Shown here piece by piece: positions 32,511 through 44,158 of a stretch of 64,000 nt of DNA. The translations under genes and the position numbers were made by a program. Numbering within the stretch: the stretch's first letter is position 1; each line of letters opens with the position of its first letter. Under the pieces are notes generated by a model. The model did no database searches and had not been told where the DNA came from. It saw only the letters and a list, made by a program, of their open reading frames with translations. Source of the DNA: Pholiota molesta. Taxonomy: Eukaryota > Basidiomycota > Agaricomycetes > Agaricales > Strophariaceae. The stretch is taken from contig JACGCK010000085.1 of NCBI GenBank assembly GCA_014925825.1, forward strand, positions 62,001 through 126,000, written 5' to 3'.

Positions 32511-34733
32511 ATGAGTGGTAAGTCGATACAGTAACACCACGAAGGATATTTTACTCAAAAACTACCTCGGATGGCCATAGATCATGTCAACTCTGCAAGC
32601 GCCCATGCGCATATGCTTGTCAAGGCCCTCGAAAACATTATTTTCCCCATTATACACGCTTATGTGCCAGGGTTATGTGAGAAGTTTGCCGCATGCCATC
32701 AACCCGAGCAGCATCTCACCCTTTTATTCTTGTGTTAGCTGCAAACAGAAGCGCCGCTGCTGAATATGAATATGGAGGTAAATAAGATTATTAACAATCT
32801 ATGGGTGTTGTAACTTGACTGACTATTCTGTAGCTGAGGGTGAACATCGTTTGGAGCCAGAAGCCCAGGAGCTTGTTTCCGCTCTGGAGAAATTTATCAA
32901 TGGCACGCTCATACGCTCGCAAGTAGTTCAACACAGTAGCAAAGCCAAAAACAAGATAGGTATTATATATCCATCTTAATTGTCTCAATAAATTTCTATA
33001 ACATTTTTAGGTGACAACATTGCTGGAAACACACTGGCTATAGTTCCCACCCCCGCACGGCTTATCCAAATCTCCAGTCGAAATCAAGGTGAGTAATTTG
33101 TTGCTCGGTGATCAGTGTATTTAATGAGGATTCGAATCAAGTTAATTCTGAAAAGCCTCCATTACTGAAACTAGCGCTGGAGAAAGTGCGCTACCGCGTC
33201 TTCAACAAGATGCCCATACGCTTGTTGGCATTCAAAGCGGACGGATCAGATATGGAGCTCATTGAACGGAGTACGGTATTCGATCGGATATCTCTGGCAA
33301 TGGAATCGGACTTCTACCAAGCCGACATTTCGTGGAAACTTCGTCTTCTCACAATGGACGACTTTGATATGACATCTAGAGAGAGTCAATACGATATTGA
33401 TGGATTGATATCTCATTATGCTCAATACGCCATTTTATCACATACATGGGTCTGCCAGGCACCAGGCGAGGTCACTTATGCCGCTTGGAAGGCTGGCGAA
33501 TTTGACCGTGGCTCAGCAGGATATCAAAAGCTCGCCAATTTCTGTAGAATCGCAGCTACAAATCACAAAATTACTTTCGGTTGGATGGATACAATCTGTA
33601 TCAATAAGGACAGCAGCGCAGAGCTCGACGAATCGATCCGCTCCATGTACGCTTGGTACGCCGACGCGACTGTTTGCATTGCCTACCTCGCGCAAACCAC
33701 ATCACTCTCACACATGCATAGCGATGGCTGGTTTACTCGCGGCTGGACATTGCAGGAATTGCTTGCCCCACAATCTATCATATTCCATGGCGCAAATTGG
33801 AAGGAACTTCCCACAGACATGTACGATGTTCAGGATGGGAAGCACTACGTGATGGAGGATGAGATTTTTGTAGCAACAAGCATTAAACCACAACATCGTC
33901 GATCATTCGAGGCGCATCGTCACCAAATCCCTATATCCGAAAGGATGGAATGGGCGGCAAACCGACAAGTGACTCGCCAAGAGGATGTTGCTTATTCTCT
34001 GATGGGGATCTTCGGTGTCAGCCTTTCGATCGCATATGGTGAAGGCTCTGAGCGGGCGTTTGTTCGGCTTTTGAAGGAAATTATGAACCTCCCCGGCGGG
34101 TCTGTGTATGAAATTCTGAACTGGGGCTTTACCAGGCGGAGCCCCAGTTCCAGCACAGTATCTTCCTGCATCCCATCCCATCCAGAACAATTTCTCCAGC
34201 GATCACGCGAACGTATCTACTGGCCCACTCCTCGCATCCCTGTAACATTGACACATTTGGGACTGCACGTTTCAATCCTTTTGATGCCTGCTATTTCAAT
34301 GTCTGTGTCCTCGCCAGACGCACCTTGGTCTAGTATTGGAATGTTTTATGCCAGAGCCGATATTGATTTGGCAACATATTTCAATCCACATATCTCTATG
34401 GCTTATTCATTTCCTCGGCTCTACAATGTTTTGGATACGGCCAGTCTTTCACTTTCCTGCGCGAATAGTACTGGTTGGTGCTCTACTGATAGAGGCTCCC
34501 GATGCAGCATTGTTTTTGGACTCTTGAATTTCAATGAATGGGACGTTGGTGTGTCTTTGCCGCGTTCGACAGGCTTTGCATTGTGTTTTTCTATGCTGCA
34601 TGGCACGCTCCAAAGAATACAGACAGCCACGCCTGTTCGATTTGATATCAAGGCCAATATGCCCCATTCGTATGAGGTTCAGAAAAGCGAACTTGGAGAG
34701 CATGGGATCGAGCTACGTACAATTTACTTGTAG
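32511..34733 (+). CDS. HET-domain protein 2, intact
   Basis: Six exons (32511-32517, 32581-32676, 32739-32777, 32834-32959, 33011-33088, 33142-34733) give 645 residues. Every intron is GT-AG with matching phase. The N-terminal module reads MSDHVNSASAHAHMLVKAL, then LEPEAQELVSALEKF. The HET domain runs from about residue 209 (YAILSHTW) through GWMDTICINKDSSAELDESI (about 262) to WFTRGWTLQELLAP (about 311). A C-terminal region conserved in gene 1 follows (PRIPVTLTHLGLHVSILLMP). By family it is a candidate incompatibility or cell-death effector. It has the same length as the reconstructed gene 1. The last acceptor (33140-33141) is chosen because it alone keeps the frame. Confidence 0.9.
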
Positions 34734-34989
34734 ACTCACGACCTACAAAATACACGTAGAGTTTGTGTGTATGCAATGAAGTAGTTGGTATTAGTTCTAT
34801 TACTTACAGCACCTTGAAAATACCATTTCAACTGTAGAACATAGATGTCCGACACGAGACAAAAGGGTTAAAGGACAAAAATCACTGAAACCGAACGCGA
34901 ATGCTTGATCAGAGGCTAGATCAACCATGAGCGGGGCTGAACCTTGGCGCTCGTGGACGGTGCGATTTTTCACAGTATTTCATGCACCA
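34734..34989. other. 3' flank of HET gene 2, no feature seen
   Basis: AT-rich downstream sequence without a conserved frame. Confidence 0.4.
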
Positions 34990-36510
34990 CGTCGCTGTAA
35001 TTCTGATGGCGGCCAAGTCACGTCGACGAGAGATTCGAGGGGGGACGCAGATGGCGATGGGTTTGTTTACTGGATTTTCGGGGTGTAGAAGAGAAATAGT
35101 CTTTGGACACGCGCGAGCATGGGGGTTATCATAGTCGCCATAGTAGGTCCCTCATATAGAGGGTGTTCTGCTAACAAATCTCCTATTCTATTCCCTGGAA
35201 TGTTCTTGTACGAACCAGATTCCGCGGTTGCTGAGATTAAATGTGATTTGAATTGACTAAAGGCGCTGTATAAAAGAGCGCAGAGGTGGGCAGACACGGA
35301 GCAGGCATGTACATTGCGGCCAGCCCAGAGCACAGGATAAGACAGGATAGGGCGACATTACGGGATAGGGTAAGCACAAGGAGAGGATCCGAACGCGGCG
35401 GGTCGAGAGTTCAGCATAACCGCACGCGATGCGTCTGCGCGAATGCCTCCTTGGAGTAATGCCGGTGAACACGACTGGTTGACAGGAGAGTAGGACACTA
35501 CGCCTCGAGCGGGGTAGAGATTTGAGGTTGATTTGGCGCAATGGCTTGGTGTCTTTGCGCTCAGCGTGATCGGCATTTACAAGCTATGAAATTCATGGAT
35601 CATGTCGTTATAAACAATTTCAGCGGCATCCACGACGCGTCGGCGAGAGATTTCGAGGGAGGAGTTCCTTACATGGTGACGGGTATGTTTATTGGATATT
35701 CGAGATGTGAAGAGCCCGGAGTGCCCGTTCGTTGAGGTGCGGTGGTACTGAGCGACTGATTGTGGTCGTCGTAGGAAAAAGAAAAAGATATGTTAAAGTA
35801 AAGCCAAAGAACGCGAGTGCTTCATAGGAGAGTAGGACACTACGCCGCGGGTGGAGCAGAATCTAAAGACTTTGAAAAATTGGATTTGACATTGATTTAG
35901 AGCGATGGCGTGGTGTCTTTGCGCTTGTGGGTGATAGACATTTACAAGGTTGTTATGTATTATGGCGTTACAAGTCCGGTGGAATACAAGAAGCGTCGAC
36001 GAGAGATTTCGAGGGAGGAGGCACATGGCAAGGGGTACGTTTATTGGATATTCGAGATGTTTAAGAAAAGATAGTTATTGGATACATGCGAACATCCAGG
36101 GGGTTATTATAGTCGCCATAGTAGATACTTCATACAGAGGATATGCTGCAAAGAATATCTCCCATTCTTATCCCCTGGAATGTTCTTGTACGAACGAGAT
36201 TCCGTGGTTGCTGAGATTGAATGTGATTTGAATTGCCTAAAGGCGCTGTATGAAAGGAGCGCAGAGGTGGACAGGCACGAAGCAGGAATGTACAGGTGCG
36301 GCCAGCCCAAAGTACAGGATAGGACAGGATACAAGGCGGCATTACGGGACAAAGCAAGCACAAGGAGAGGATCCGAACGAGGTGGGTCGAGAGTTCAGCG
36401 ATAGACATCGTTCCCAATCTGCCCGCGCGAATGCCTCGACGGGCAAGATTGTATTGGAAAAGCGATGGCTTGGTGTCTTTGAATATGTGCGTGGTCGGCG
36501 TCCATCCAAA
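34990..36510 (+). repeat. Three imperfect tandem repeat units
   Basis: The units begin near 34,990, 35,636 and 35,993. All start with GTCG-CGAGAGATT-CGAGGG and a TTTATTGGATATTCGAGATG-like stretch. Units 1 and 3 share long blocks: TATAGTCGCCATAGTAG, CCCTGGAATGTTCTTGTACG, AAAGGCGCTGTAT, CACAAGGAGAGGATCCGAAC. Units 1 and 2 share GGAGAGTAGGACACTACGCC and TGGTGTCTTTGCGCT. No coding frame is conserved among them. The third unit ends about 200 bp before the uL23 transcript region. Confidence 0.8.
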
Positions 36511-36706
36511 GAGTATATGCAAGTACGATCAGTGCGAGGAGAGAGGAACGGTGGACGCGTCGGTCTCCTCGTTCCTCCACGCCCATCTGATCGCACCCGG
36601 CCCGCCGGGCATCACCCCCGGCCCCCCCACTCTCCCACGCCTCCCATCCACCATCAGCGCATCCTAGCACCCCCCGAGGTCGCCTCACACACCGTCAAGC
36701 CTCAAG

Positions 36707-37011
36707 GTGAGCTTATGTCCCTCCGTTCCGTGGTCCCCATCGTCTCTGGTGGTATGTGGGAGGAGCGTGTGCGAGGATTGGAGGGGTGGGAGGAGGGGGA
36801 GGGGTGGATTGGGAAGGGGCGGTGTGGATGACGTTTGGGTGGGGGAAGTTTTTTGGTGGGGGTGGTTTGGGTGGGCGGTGGGGTGGAGGTGCTGGCGGAG
36901 GGGGTGGTGTTGGGTGTGGTGTTGGGTGTGGTTTGGGCTGGGACTGATGGATTTTTGGATTGGGAACTTTTGGATAGGGCGGGTTACTGATACTTCTTTC
37001 CCGTCCTGCAG
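36707..37011 (+). other. Intron in the 5' UTR of the uL23 gene
   Basis: A GT-AG intron (CTCAAG/GTGAGC...CCTGCAG/ACTCC) that ends nine bases before the start codon. It is very G-rich (runs of GGGG and GGTGTTGGGTGTGG), so the RNA may form G-quadruplexes. Leader introns are common in ribosomal protein genes. Confidence 0.6.
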
Positions 37012-37020
37012 ACTCCACCC

Positions 37021-37804
37021 ATGGCCACCGCAAAAACCCCCAAGGGCAAGACTGCCCAGAAGAGTGCGTCTTCCCCCATTTCGTTCGCAGACAATAACGA
37101 ATCTAATCGAAACCATCCCTTTGGTACGAACAGAGTCCTCGTCGAAGGTGACGCAGGCCAAGACGGCGAAAAAGTACGCGATCCAGGGCACGCCTGGGCA
37201 CCACTCGCGCAAGGTGCGCTACTCGGTGTCGTTCCACCGCCCGAAGACCTTGAAGCTCGCGCGTGAGCCGCGCTACCCGCGCAAGTCGATCCCGCATGCG
37301 CCAAGGATGGACCAGTTCAGGACGATCGTGTCGTGCGTATTCTGTTCTTTTCGAGACGCGGCATACATAGCCCTGCGGGCGTGTGCGGCGAAACGGGAAA
37401 CGGAGGAACTGACGGCTGTGTGTGCTTTTTTTGGTGTGGCAGGCCCCTGAACACGGAGTCGGCGATGAAGAAGATCGAGGAGCACAACACGCTCGTGTTC
37501 ATCGTGGACATCCAGGCGAACAAGCGCCAGATCAAGGACGCGGTGAAGAAGCTGTACGATGTGAATGCGCTCAAGGTCAACACGCTCATCCGGTACGTGC
37601 CTCTGTGTGTGCGGCGGTGGCATCGGCTGATGGACTGGCTATTTGTGTTTGAATTGTAGGCCCGACGGCAAGAAGAAGGCGTATGTGCGGTTGACACCTG
37701 ACCACGATGCGCTGGATGTGGCCAACAAGGTACGGGGCTGTGGGCGTTATGTGCGGTTGGTATATATAGCTGATTAATGAACGTGGCAGATTGGATTCAT
37801 CTAA
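37021..37804 (+). CDS. RPL25: 60S ribosomal protein uL23 (L23a/L25)
   Basis: Five exons (37021-37063, 37134-37332, 37443-37592, 37660-37729, 37790-37804) give 158 residues, a normal length for the family. A lysine-rich N-terminus ([15 protein letters not shown]) is followed by the eukaryotic-specific stretch [19 protein letters not shown]. The uL23 core follows: [60 protein letters not shown]. The protein binds 25S rRNA near the exit tunnel and docks the signal recognition particle and nascent-chain factors. The last exon codes only IGFI and a stop. All phases agree. Confidence 0.97.
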
Positions 37805-38133
37805 ACGCTCGTAGATAGAGGGGTGGATGTGTATTTTCTTTACTTTTGTCGATCGGTAGATACAGACATGGCTGTGGATGTACTACAATATGCGCGTATG
37901 ACAACATGCTATGAAAATACAAGTGAGAGTCCAGACCGTGCGGCTGTGTGTGGGCTGTGGATACCGCCGAAAATGATGGAGATGGGATTGTTGTGGTTGA
38001 TTTGTTCCCACCTTTTCTCTTCTTCTCCCGTTGTCGCTGTCCCCTGCTCTCTGCGCAGCCAGTCTCAAGCTCGCCCAACAGCAGCATCCACGCTCCTTCC
38101 TGGCAGTCCCTGCCGTCCTGGCCACTCCACAAA

Positions 38134-40747
38134 ATGCTCATACACGTCCCCCTCCTCGCCGCCCTCGCACTCGCAGTGGGTGCGTCCCACTCCTCCACCG
38201 CCAACTCCCATGCCCGCCGCTCCATCGACGTCAGGCGCCCCCTTGACGCCCGCGAGCCCCTCGACATAGGTGGTATCAGTATCAGTGAGCAGCCCCGCGC
38301 CCCCTTTCCGCCGCATGCTGACCCACCGTCGATGCAGACATCCCTGGTATCTTGCCTGGCGACCCCAGCCCGCCGGCAGACACTCCGCCAGTCGTCTCTG
38401 CGCCGTCGTCGTCGTCCACCACTGGGTCCAGCTCTACGACCACCACCGACACCGGTACGACCACCACCACCACCACTTCTGCTTCTGCTTCTAGTACTGA
38501 TTCCACGACCACCTCTACTGACTCCCCCTCTGCGACGCCGCCTCCAGGTACATCTTCTGGTACGACGGCTACCCTGCCCCCGACCTCTGTCACCACCACC
38601 CCCAGTCCCACCCCCTCATCCACCTCCGGTACTTCCACCCCTGATTCTGCTCCTCCCACCACAACCACCACTGACCCTATTACCACCACCACAGATACGA
38701 CCACGACCACTTCTTCTACAACCACTTGTACTGATCTTCTCGACTGCATTTTGAGTCCGATTACTAGTACTCCGACCACCCCAACTTCAACTTCCACCAG
38801 CTCCAGTAGTACCACATCGCCTACTGATTCTGGTACTTCCGATTCGTCCAGCTCGACCCCTGCTGGCTCTGATTCGTCCAGCTCGACCCCTACTGGGACT
38901 GGTTCTTCCGATACGACCACTCCGGCGCCCACCAGCACCAGTTCGACCGCCGATTCGCCCACAACTACAAGCAGCTGTACCGATCTTCTCGGTTGCATTT
39001 TGAATCCTATCACTGGTAGCCCTACCCCGACTTCCTCCACTTCTACCACCTCGGCTTCTGATTCTAGCCCTTCCGGTTCGTCCAGCTCAACCCCTACTGG
39101 ATCTGGGCCTTCCGACACAACCACTCCGGCTCCCACCAGTACCAGTTCGACCACCGATTCGTCCACAACTACCAGCACTTGTACTGATCTTCTCGGTTGC
39201 ATCTTGAGCCCTATCACTTCTCCGCCCTCCACAACTTCCTCCAGCCCGACCACCACTCCGCCTCCCATCACCACCACGAGTTCGGGCACCGATACGTCGA
39301 CATCTACCACCAGCACTTGTACTGACCTTCTCGGGTGCATCTTGAGCCCTATAGGCCCTACTAGTACCACCGATACCACGACTACCACCTCGACCGACGT
39401 GCCCACGACTACTGGACCCACAACCACTGATGGTCCGACCACAACGGGCAATGGAACGACCACTACCACCAGCACAAACTCGACGCCTACGTTGGTCTTC
39501 CCGACCGGCGGCGACAACAGCACGACCACCGCTACGGGGCTGAACATGACGACCACGAGCACCGCCAGTGGGGCGCAGATCACGACGTCTTCTGTGAATG
39601 TGACGGTCGACCCGGGGCTCACGTTTGTGCTCACGGAGACGTCGCTTGCGGTCGCGGCGACGCCGTCGTCCACGCCGGCGACGACGCTCACGGACCCGGA
39701 CCAGGCGACGAGCACCGCGACGCCCCTGCCGGACAACTCGGCGGCGGCGGCGACGGCGACGTCCGTGCCCTTGCCCAGCGGCATTCCTGGGAGGATTTTG
39801 CCGTCGGACCAGCTGGACCCGACGACGGATACGACGGGGTATACGCTGATTAGTATTCTGTTCGATAGCAGCTTGAACTGGCCGTTTGTGGTGAATAGCC
39901 CGGTGTCGAGCTCGCAGATCTTTGCGTATGTTCCTGTGCTGATCGGCACGGCGCTGGGTATCACGGGTACGTCTGGCGTGTGAACCCCTGGCATCTATGT
40001 GCATTCGCTCACTCATCATATGTTCTGGTTTTGTTTTTAGGCGACCAAATCAAGACGTTTGCGCTGCAGGTGTACATCCCGACGTCGTACCGCTCCGCGG
40101 CGGACCAGGACAACCTGGGCACGACGTGGCTCGGGTACATCCCCAGCGGCCTCGTGAACACGCTCGCCGCGCAGATCAAGGTCAAGCAGTCGAGCTTCTA
40201 CACCGGGAACACGGGCGTCGCGGGCGACCTGGCGGCGCGCGTGAACTCGGGGTACGCGATCACGTCTGTGCCGGCGTCGTCCGTCGCCAGCGGGGGCGAC
40301 GGATCCGCGGGCGGGGCGGGGACACAGGCGGGCGGCGCGGATAGGAGCAGGCAGGACGCGATCATTGGGGTGGTTAGTGCGCTTGGAGCGATTGCGCTGC
40401 TGGTGCTGGTGTTCCTGGTGTTCCGCTCGATGCGGCGCCGGCGCGAGCTGGCGCATAGGCGGCTGTCGGACCCGCCGATGGTGGGTGGTGGTGGGCCGGT
40501 GGAGGGCGCGAGGCCGGATGGGAGGGAGTTTGATCAGGATAGTGTGGGTGCGCCGAGGCGGAGGAGCTTTTATTTTGCGGAGGATAGTTTGAGGGGGTAT
40601 GCGGCGCCGGTGGTGGTGGGAGGGGGTGAGGAGGATGTGTGGGATGCGCCAAGAGGGGACGGGCAGCAGGTGATGAGTCAGAGGAGGAATGTGCTGCCTT
40701 CTGCGATCTCGGCGCCGATTCTGAGGGAGAGCAGCATGAACTGGTAG
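38134..40747 (+). CDS. Msb2-like signalling mucin, secreted/one-TM
   Basis: Three exons (38134-38269, 38338-39966, 40041-40747) give 823 residues. The signal peptide is MLIHVPLLAALALAVGASHS. About 400 residues of Ser/Thr/Pro-rich mucin-like sequence follow, broken by four copies of CTDLL(G/D)CIL(S/N)PI. Next comes a folded region (LISILFDSSLNWPFVV, QIFAYVPVLIGTALGITG, IKTFALQVYIP, WLGYIPSGLVNTLAAQIKV), one membrane helix (AIIGVVSALGAIALLVLVFLVF) and a basic cytosolic tail. The layout and the region before the helix resemble fungal Msb2-type sensors that feed Cdc42/MAPK pathways; this is inferred by recall, not by search. The composition makes both strands look open. Confidence 0.75.
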
Positions 40748-41600
40748 GCTGGGCCCGCCGCCCGCTGGTCGTCTCGTCCGCGGGGGCGGTTGTGCGCCTC
40801 CGCCCCTGTGGGTTTGGTGACCAATGATACCCCTTTGTGATATACACGCCACGCCCGCGCCGCTGCCGACCCTCCCGTCTATTCTGCGACGATGATCCTC
40901 CACGCCCCATTCGCCGATCAACAACGACGCTGCGCCCCTCTTCTACCCTATTCTCCTGCGCTAATCCAACCTCCGCCCTTCATGTCGGTTTTGCCGTTAT
41001 ATCCCTCCATCCGCCTTGGGTGTTCTTTTGTTGTCGTTGAACTGTTTCTTTTTCGTATGATGGGACGTCTTGTGTGTGGTTTTTTTCTCTTTCCTTTGTT
41101 TGTTCATTTGGTTTACTCGGTTGGCCTGTTACTTATTTACCCCCGCTTCACCTTACCCCGCTTCACCTTACCCCGCTTCACCTTCTTCCGCATCCACTTC
41201 GTATGCTGCTTACTTCCCCCCTTCTATCTGCTCTGGCGGCGGTTGTACGTGACCGCGCGTGCTGGTGCTTGTTACCCCTGGGTCCCTCGATTATCCCTTC
41301 TACTCCATCTGTCCACCGCCAGGCGGGGCGTGCATTGCTTTCTTTCTTTTTGGCGCGCTGTTTTTGGTGGGGTGTTGTGCAAAACTTTTGTGGTGTTGTG
41401 TGGTCGTTACGTTACTGCTACCTTGTTTCGACGCCGTCTTTCTATATTTATTTATTATACTGCGCGGTGCGTTCTTGTGTTTTCTTGTGATCTGGGTGTT
41501 GTTCCATGTTGTGTGAGATGATGGTAGGTAGTCAAGTGTGTGACTGTGTTTGAATTATGCATTATATGTGTCTGTCTGTGTGCTTGCCTTATTATATATA
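40748..41600 (+). other. 3' region of the mucin gene
   Basis: Pyrimidine-rich sequence with no domain in any frame. It includes about three copies of CCCCGCTTCACCTTA (41,140-41,184). Probably 3' UTR and spacer. Confidence 0.4.
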
Positions 41601-42604
41601 TAAGTATAGTGATTGAGATGATTATTTTGTGTTGATGAAGTTGGGGCTGTCTGAATGCCCCCTACTATGAGGTATGTTTTGGCTGGTGAAATTTGTGTGT
41701 GGATTTTTTGCACCTGATTTACAGTTGGAACTTGGGGACAAGCCAAGACATCCACCAAACCTCTTAAATACTGCTGGAACAGGAAGGAATAGAACCAACT
41801 CATTGATATCTATGAGCAAAATTTTCTGAATCTCAAAAATAGGCAAAAATACCCCCAAAATCTGGTGCACCCCAAAAAAATAGCTAAAATCTCGAAAATT
41901 TTGAATTTAGATAGCTTTCAATAAACTGAGTTTGTTTGAAAAAAATATATTGTAATTTAACAAGCTGTTGCCTCAGAAAGAAATTTTCAATATGGTACTC
42001 AGGGGTCAGTTTGGAGTGCATTTTATCACAAATGTGGCAACAGAGCCACCCATAATTCAATATTATCTTCTACACTACACATTCACAGCATGATTTTTCC
42101 CAATGCTGGGGTCAGCTGAGGGACTTCATTGACAAAAAATTGCACAAACATGTCTGGCCAGTGACCTCCTGCACATCACTCAGACTTGCTGGCCTCACAA
42201 ATATGTAAATTTGCACCAAGTGGGCCTCATATTGGTCAGAATCTGTTAGAGTTGTATTCAAGGGTTCATAACTGCCAAAATCGGGTGCCAAAATCATGCT
42301 GACAGGCCCAAATATTGCAAGAATTTGGCCCACCCAAAAACCTCCAAAAACTTATGGGAATTTTATGGAAACACCATTTTTAGGCTCTATTTGATTGCCT
42401 GAGCTCGAATTTGTCATCAGTTTTCCACAGAAAATTCACATTTCCAAGATACTGGACTGGATGTCTTTATGTGTGTGCAAGTGTATATGCAGATTCTAGT
42501 ATAAAACTCCAGCTAAGTTGATTTAAGTATATATGGATTTTTGTAGTCTCCTAAAGCAGACTCTGATATGATATTGATGTTGATGATGAGTCAATCAACT
42601 ATCA
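41601..42604. other. AT-rich spacer, no feature seen
   Basis: Base composition drops sharply here relative to the gene block. No conserved frame or repeat that I recognise. Confidence 0.4.
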
Positions 42605-44036
42605 TACTTGTGTTGCGGGCCATTGCTTCGCATGGCAATACGAGTCTTTACACAAATTAAACTTAACAGTTGTAATAAATGTAAAGACTGTATTGCCATG
42701 TGAAGCAATGGCCTATTAACACAATTACTAAAATACATGACCTACTCATACAACTACTAAAATACATAAATTGTAACTACGTTATTATTTTATTCAGTTT
42801 TTATTTTCTGTATATGCAATATGCCATATGCTTGTCATCTGAATTTTTAAGCCATTTGGTATCTGATAGAAGATCAATGGTTTTCTCTTTCTTACATTTG
42901 CCTTCATTAAGTAAACCATCATGAAACCAAACTGTACCTGATTTATCAATAAATCTTGATTGAAAGTGTCCTCCTCCACCATATATTATCCCGCATAGAT
43001 ACCGATAGTTTGGTTGTCCATTATGATTTAAAATTATTTCTACATCAGGTTCAATATCATTGTCATCCAGAATTTCACATACAATTATATCAGGTATATA
43101 ATCAGTTATCCATGTTTGTCTATAGTATCCCTGCTCATTATTAAGTATACAATTTTGACATTCTTTGGTAGTTATATGATCAATTTTCCATCGAATGAAA
43201 TTTGATATCAATCGCCTTGGTGATCCGGTGTGGGCATCATCTATTTTCAGAATAGGTATTTTATAATCAATTTTTCTACTAAGCAGGTTATGACTGTCAT
43301 TACAGTTATTACACGTTTCACAAATGTGGGCAAAGTATTTAGTACCTAATAATTTATTAAATAGTTGATCAATAAAAATATAATATTCACCTTGTTGAAA
43401 GATATCTGGATATTTATTATGCAATACACTTCTTATATTATCACGGGCCATTTCAAAGCTATTAAGTTTACTGTCTTTCAAGTCTGTAAAATTGGAACAT
43501 ACAACAGTCATCAAATCGTGATATTCCTGAAAGGACACAGTCCAGTAATCTGAGTTTTCGTACCATATATTAACCCTAACCCAACCAAATGATTCATCAT
43601 TCCATAAAGGATGTTCTTTGCCGACTTTGTACCACAATGAAGAAGAAGATCCTTGGATGTACAAGTCTCCAGGACGGCCGAGACACAAAGGAGGATAATG
43701 GTTATATGCATATAGAATCCGGAAAGAGAATCTGTCAAGCTGGATATGTTTGATCTTGAACCACTTGAATGGCATGATAGTAGGGGAGACAAGAAAGATA
43801 AAGAAAGACAAAATACAAAAGTGTTATCAGTGTATCTCAATCTGAGCGTGTAATCCGTGGAAACATGTTATATAAGCATTGCACAAATGCTATGCTTATA
43901 TAATAAGTGGGATCAAAACATCACTAATGGGAACAAACACACTATTTAAAGCAAAGAAGGACTGGCATCAGTAATAGGGATAACAGAGCGGACTTTTTTT
44001 TTTGCTGGTTGAAAAGAACTCACTTTACTGCAGTAG
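42605..44036 (-). mobile_element. Foldback element, copy 1, with protease-like ORF
   Basis: The left end is TACTTGTGTTGCGGGCC, shared with copy 2 at 48459. It holds a perfect-looking hairpin: arm 1 (GGGCCATTGCTTCGCATGGC onward, 42617-42651) and its near-exact reverse complement (42681-42713). The right end (43859-44036) is shared with 46178-46391 and in part with 51126-51242 (GAAAAGAACTCACTTTACTG). Between them lies one minus-strand gene. The last bases of the right end (CGTAAAGACTCGTAAT in the other copies) are missing or changed. I cannot assign a superfamily. Confidence 0.6.
42801..43775 (-). CDS. USP-like cysteine-protease fold protein of the foldback element
   Basis: 324 residues from the ATG at 43775 (MPFKWFKIKHIQLDR), a start that copy 2 keeps (MIPFKWFKVKHMQLDR). 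The N-terminal block has YPPLCLGRPGDLYIQGSSSS. The middle has a CETCNNC zinc-ribbon-like pair. The C-terminus has a ubiquitin-protease-like His box (YLCGIIYGGGGHFQSRFI) followed by GTVWFHDG. No catalytic Cys box of the usual kind is visible, so the protein may be partial, inactive, or completed by an upstream exon. The frame is intact for 300+ codons in a region full of broken ORFs, which suggests recent function. Confidence 0.55.
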   Translation of the reverse strand: MPFKWFKIKHIQLDRFSFRILYAYNHYPPLCLGRPGDLYIQGSSSSLWYKVGKEHPLWNDESFGWVRVNIWYENSDYWTVSFQEYHDLMTVVCSNFTDLKDSKLNSFEMARDNIRSVLHNKYPDIFQQGEYYIFIDQLFNKLLGTKYFAHICETCNNCNDSHNLLSRKIDYKIPILKIDDAHTGSPRRLISNFIRWKIDHITTKECQNCILNNEQGYYRQTWITDYIPDIIVCEILDDNDIEPDVEIILNHNGQPNYRYLCGIIYGGGGHFQSRFIDKSGTVWFHDGLLNEGKCKKEKTIDLLSDTKWLKNSDDKHMAYCIYRK

Positions 44037-44158
44037 AAACTAGACTACTTGACCACATTTGCCTATACATCAATGAATTTACGCAAATATTAAGTAAAAA
44101 GGCTTGTTACACAGCAAATTTAATATACTTAAATCTCAACTACATAGATTGTAATCTA

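Noticed and set aside
35140..36360. CRISPR-like array from the repeated blocks
   Set aside because: There are only three long imperfect units of unequal spacing, in a fungal nuclear context; this is a tandem duplication.
36250..36940. Open frames over 36.2-36.9 kb and the G-rich uL23 leader intron
   Set aside because: They cross the 5' UTR intron and repeat units and are low-complexity; no start or domain supports them.
38282..39994. 570-codon minus-strand open frame antisense to the mucin gene
   Set aside because: Its Val/Gly-rich composition is what the reverse complement of Thr/Ser codons yields; the plus strand has a signal peptide, matching introns and a membrane helix.
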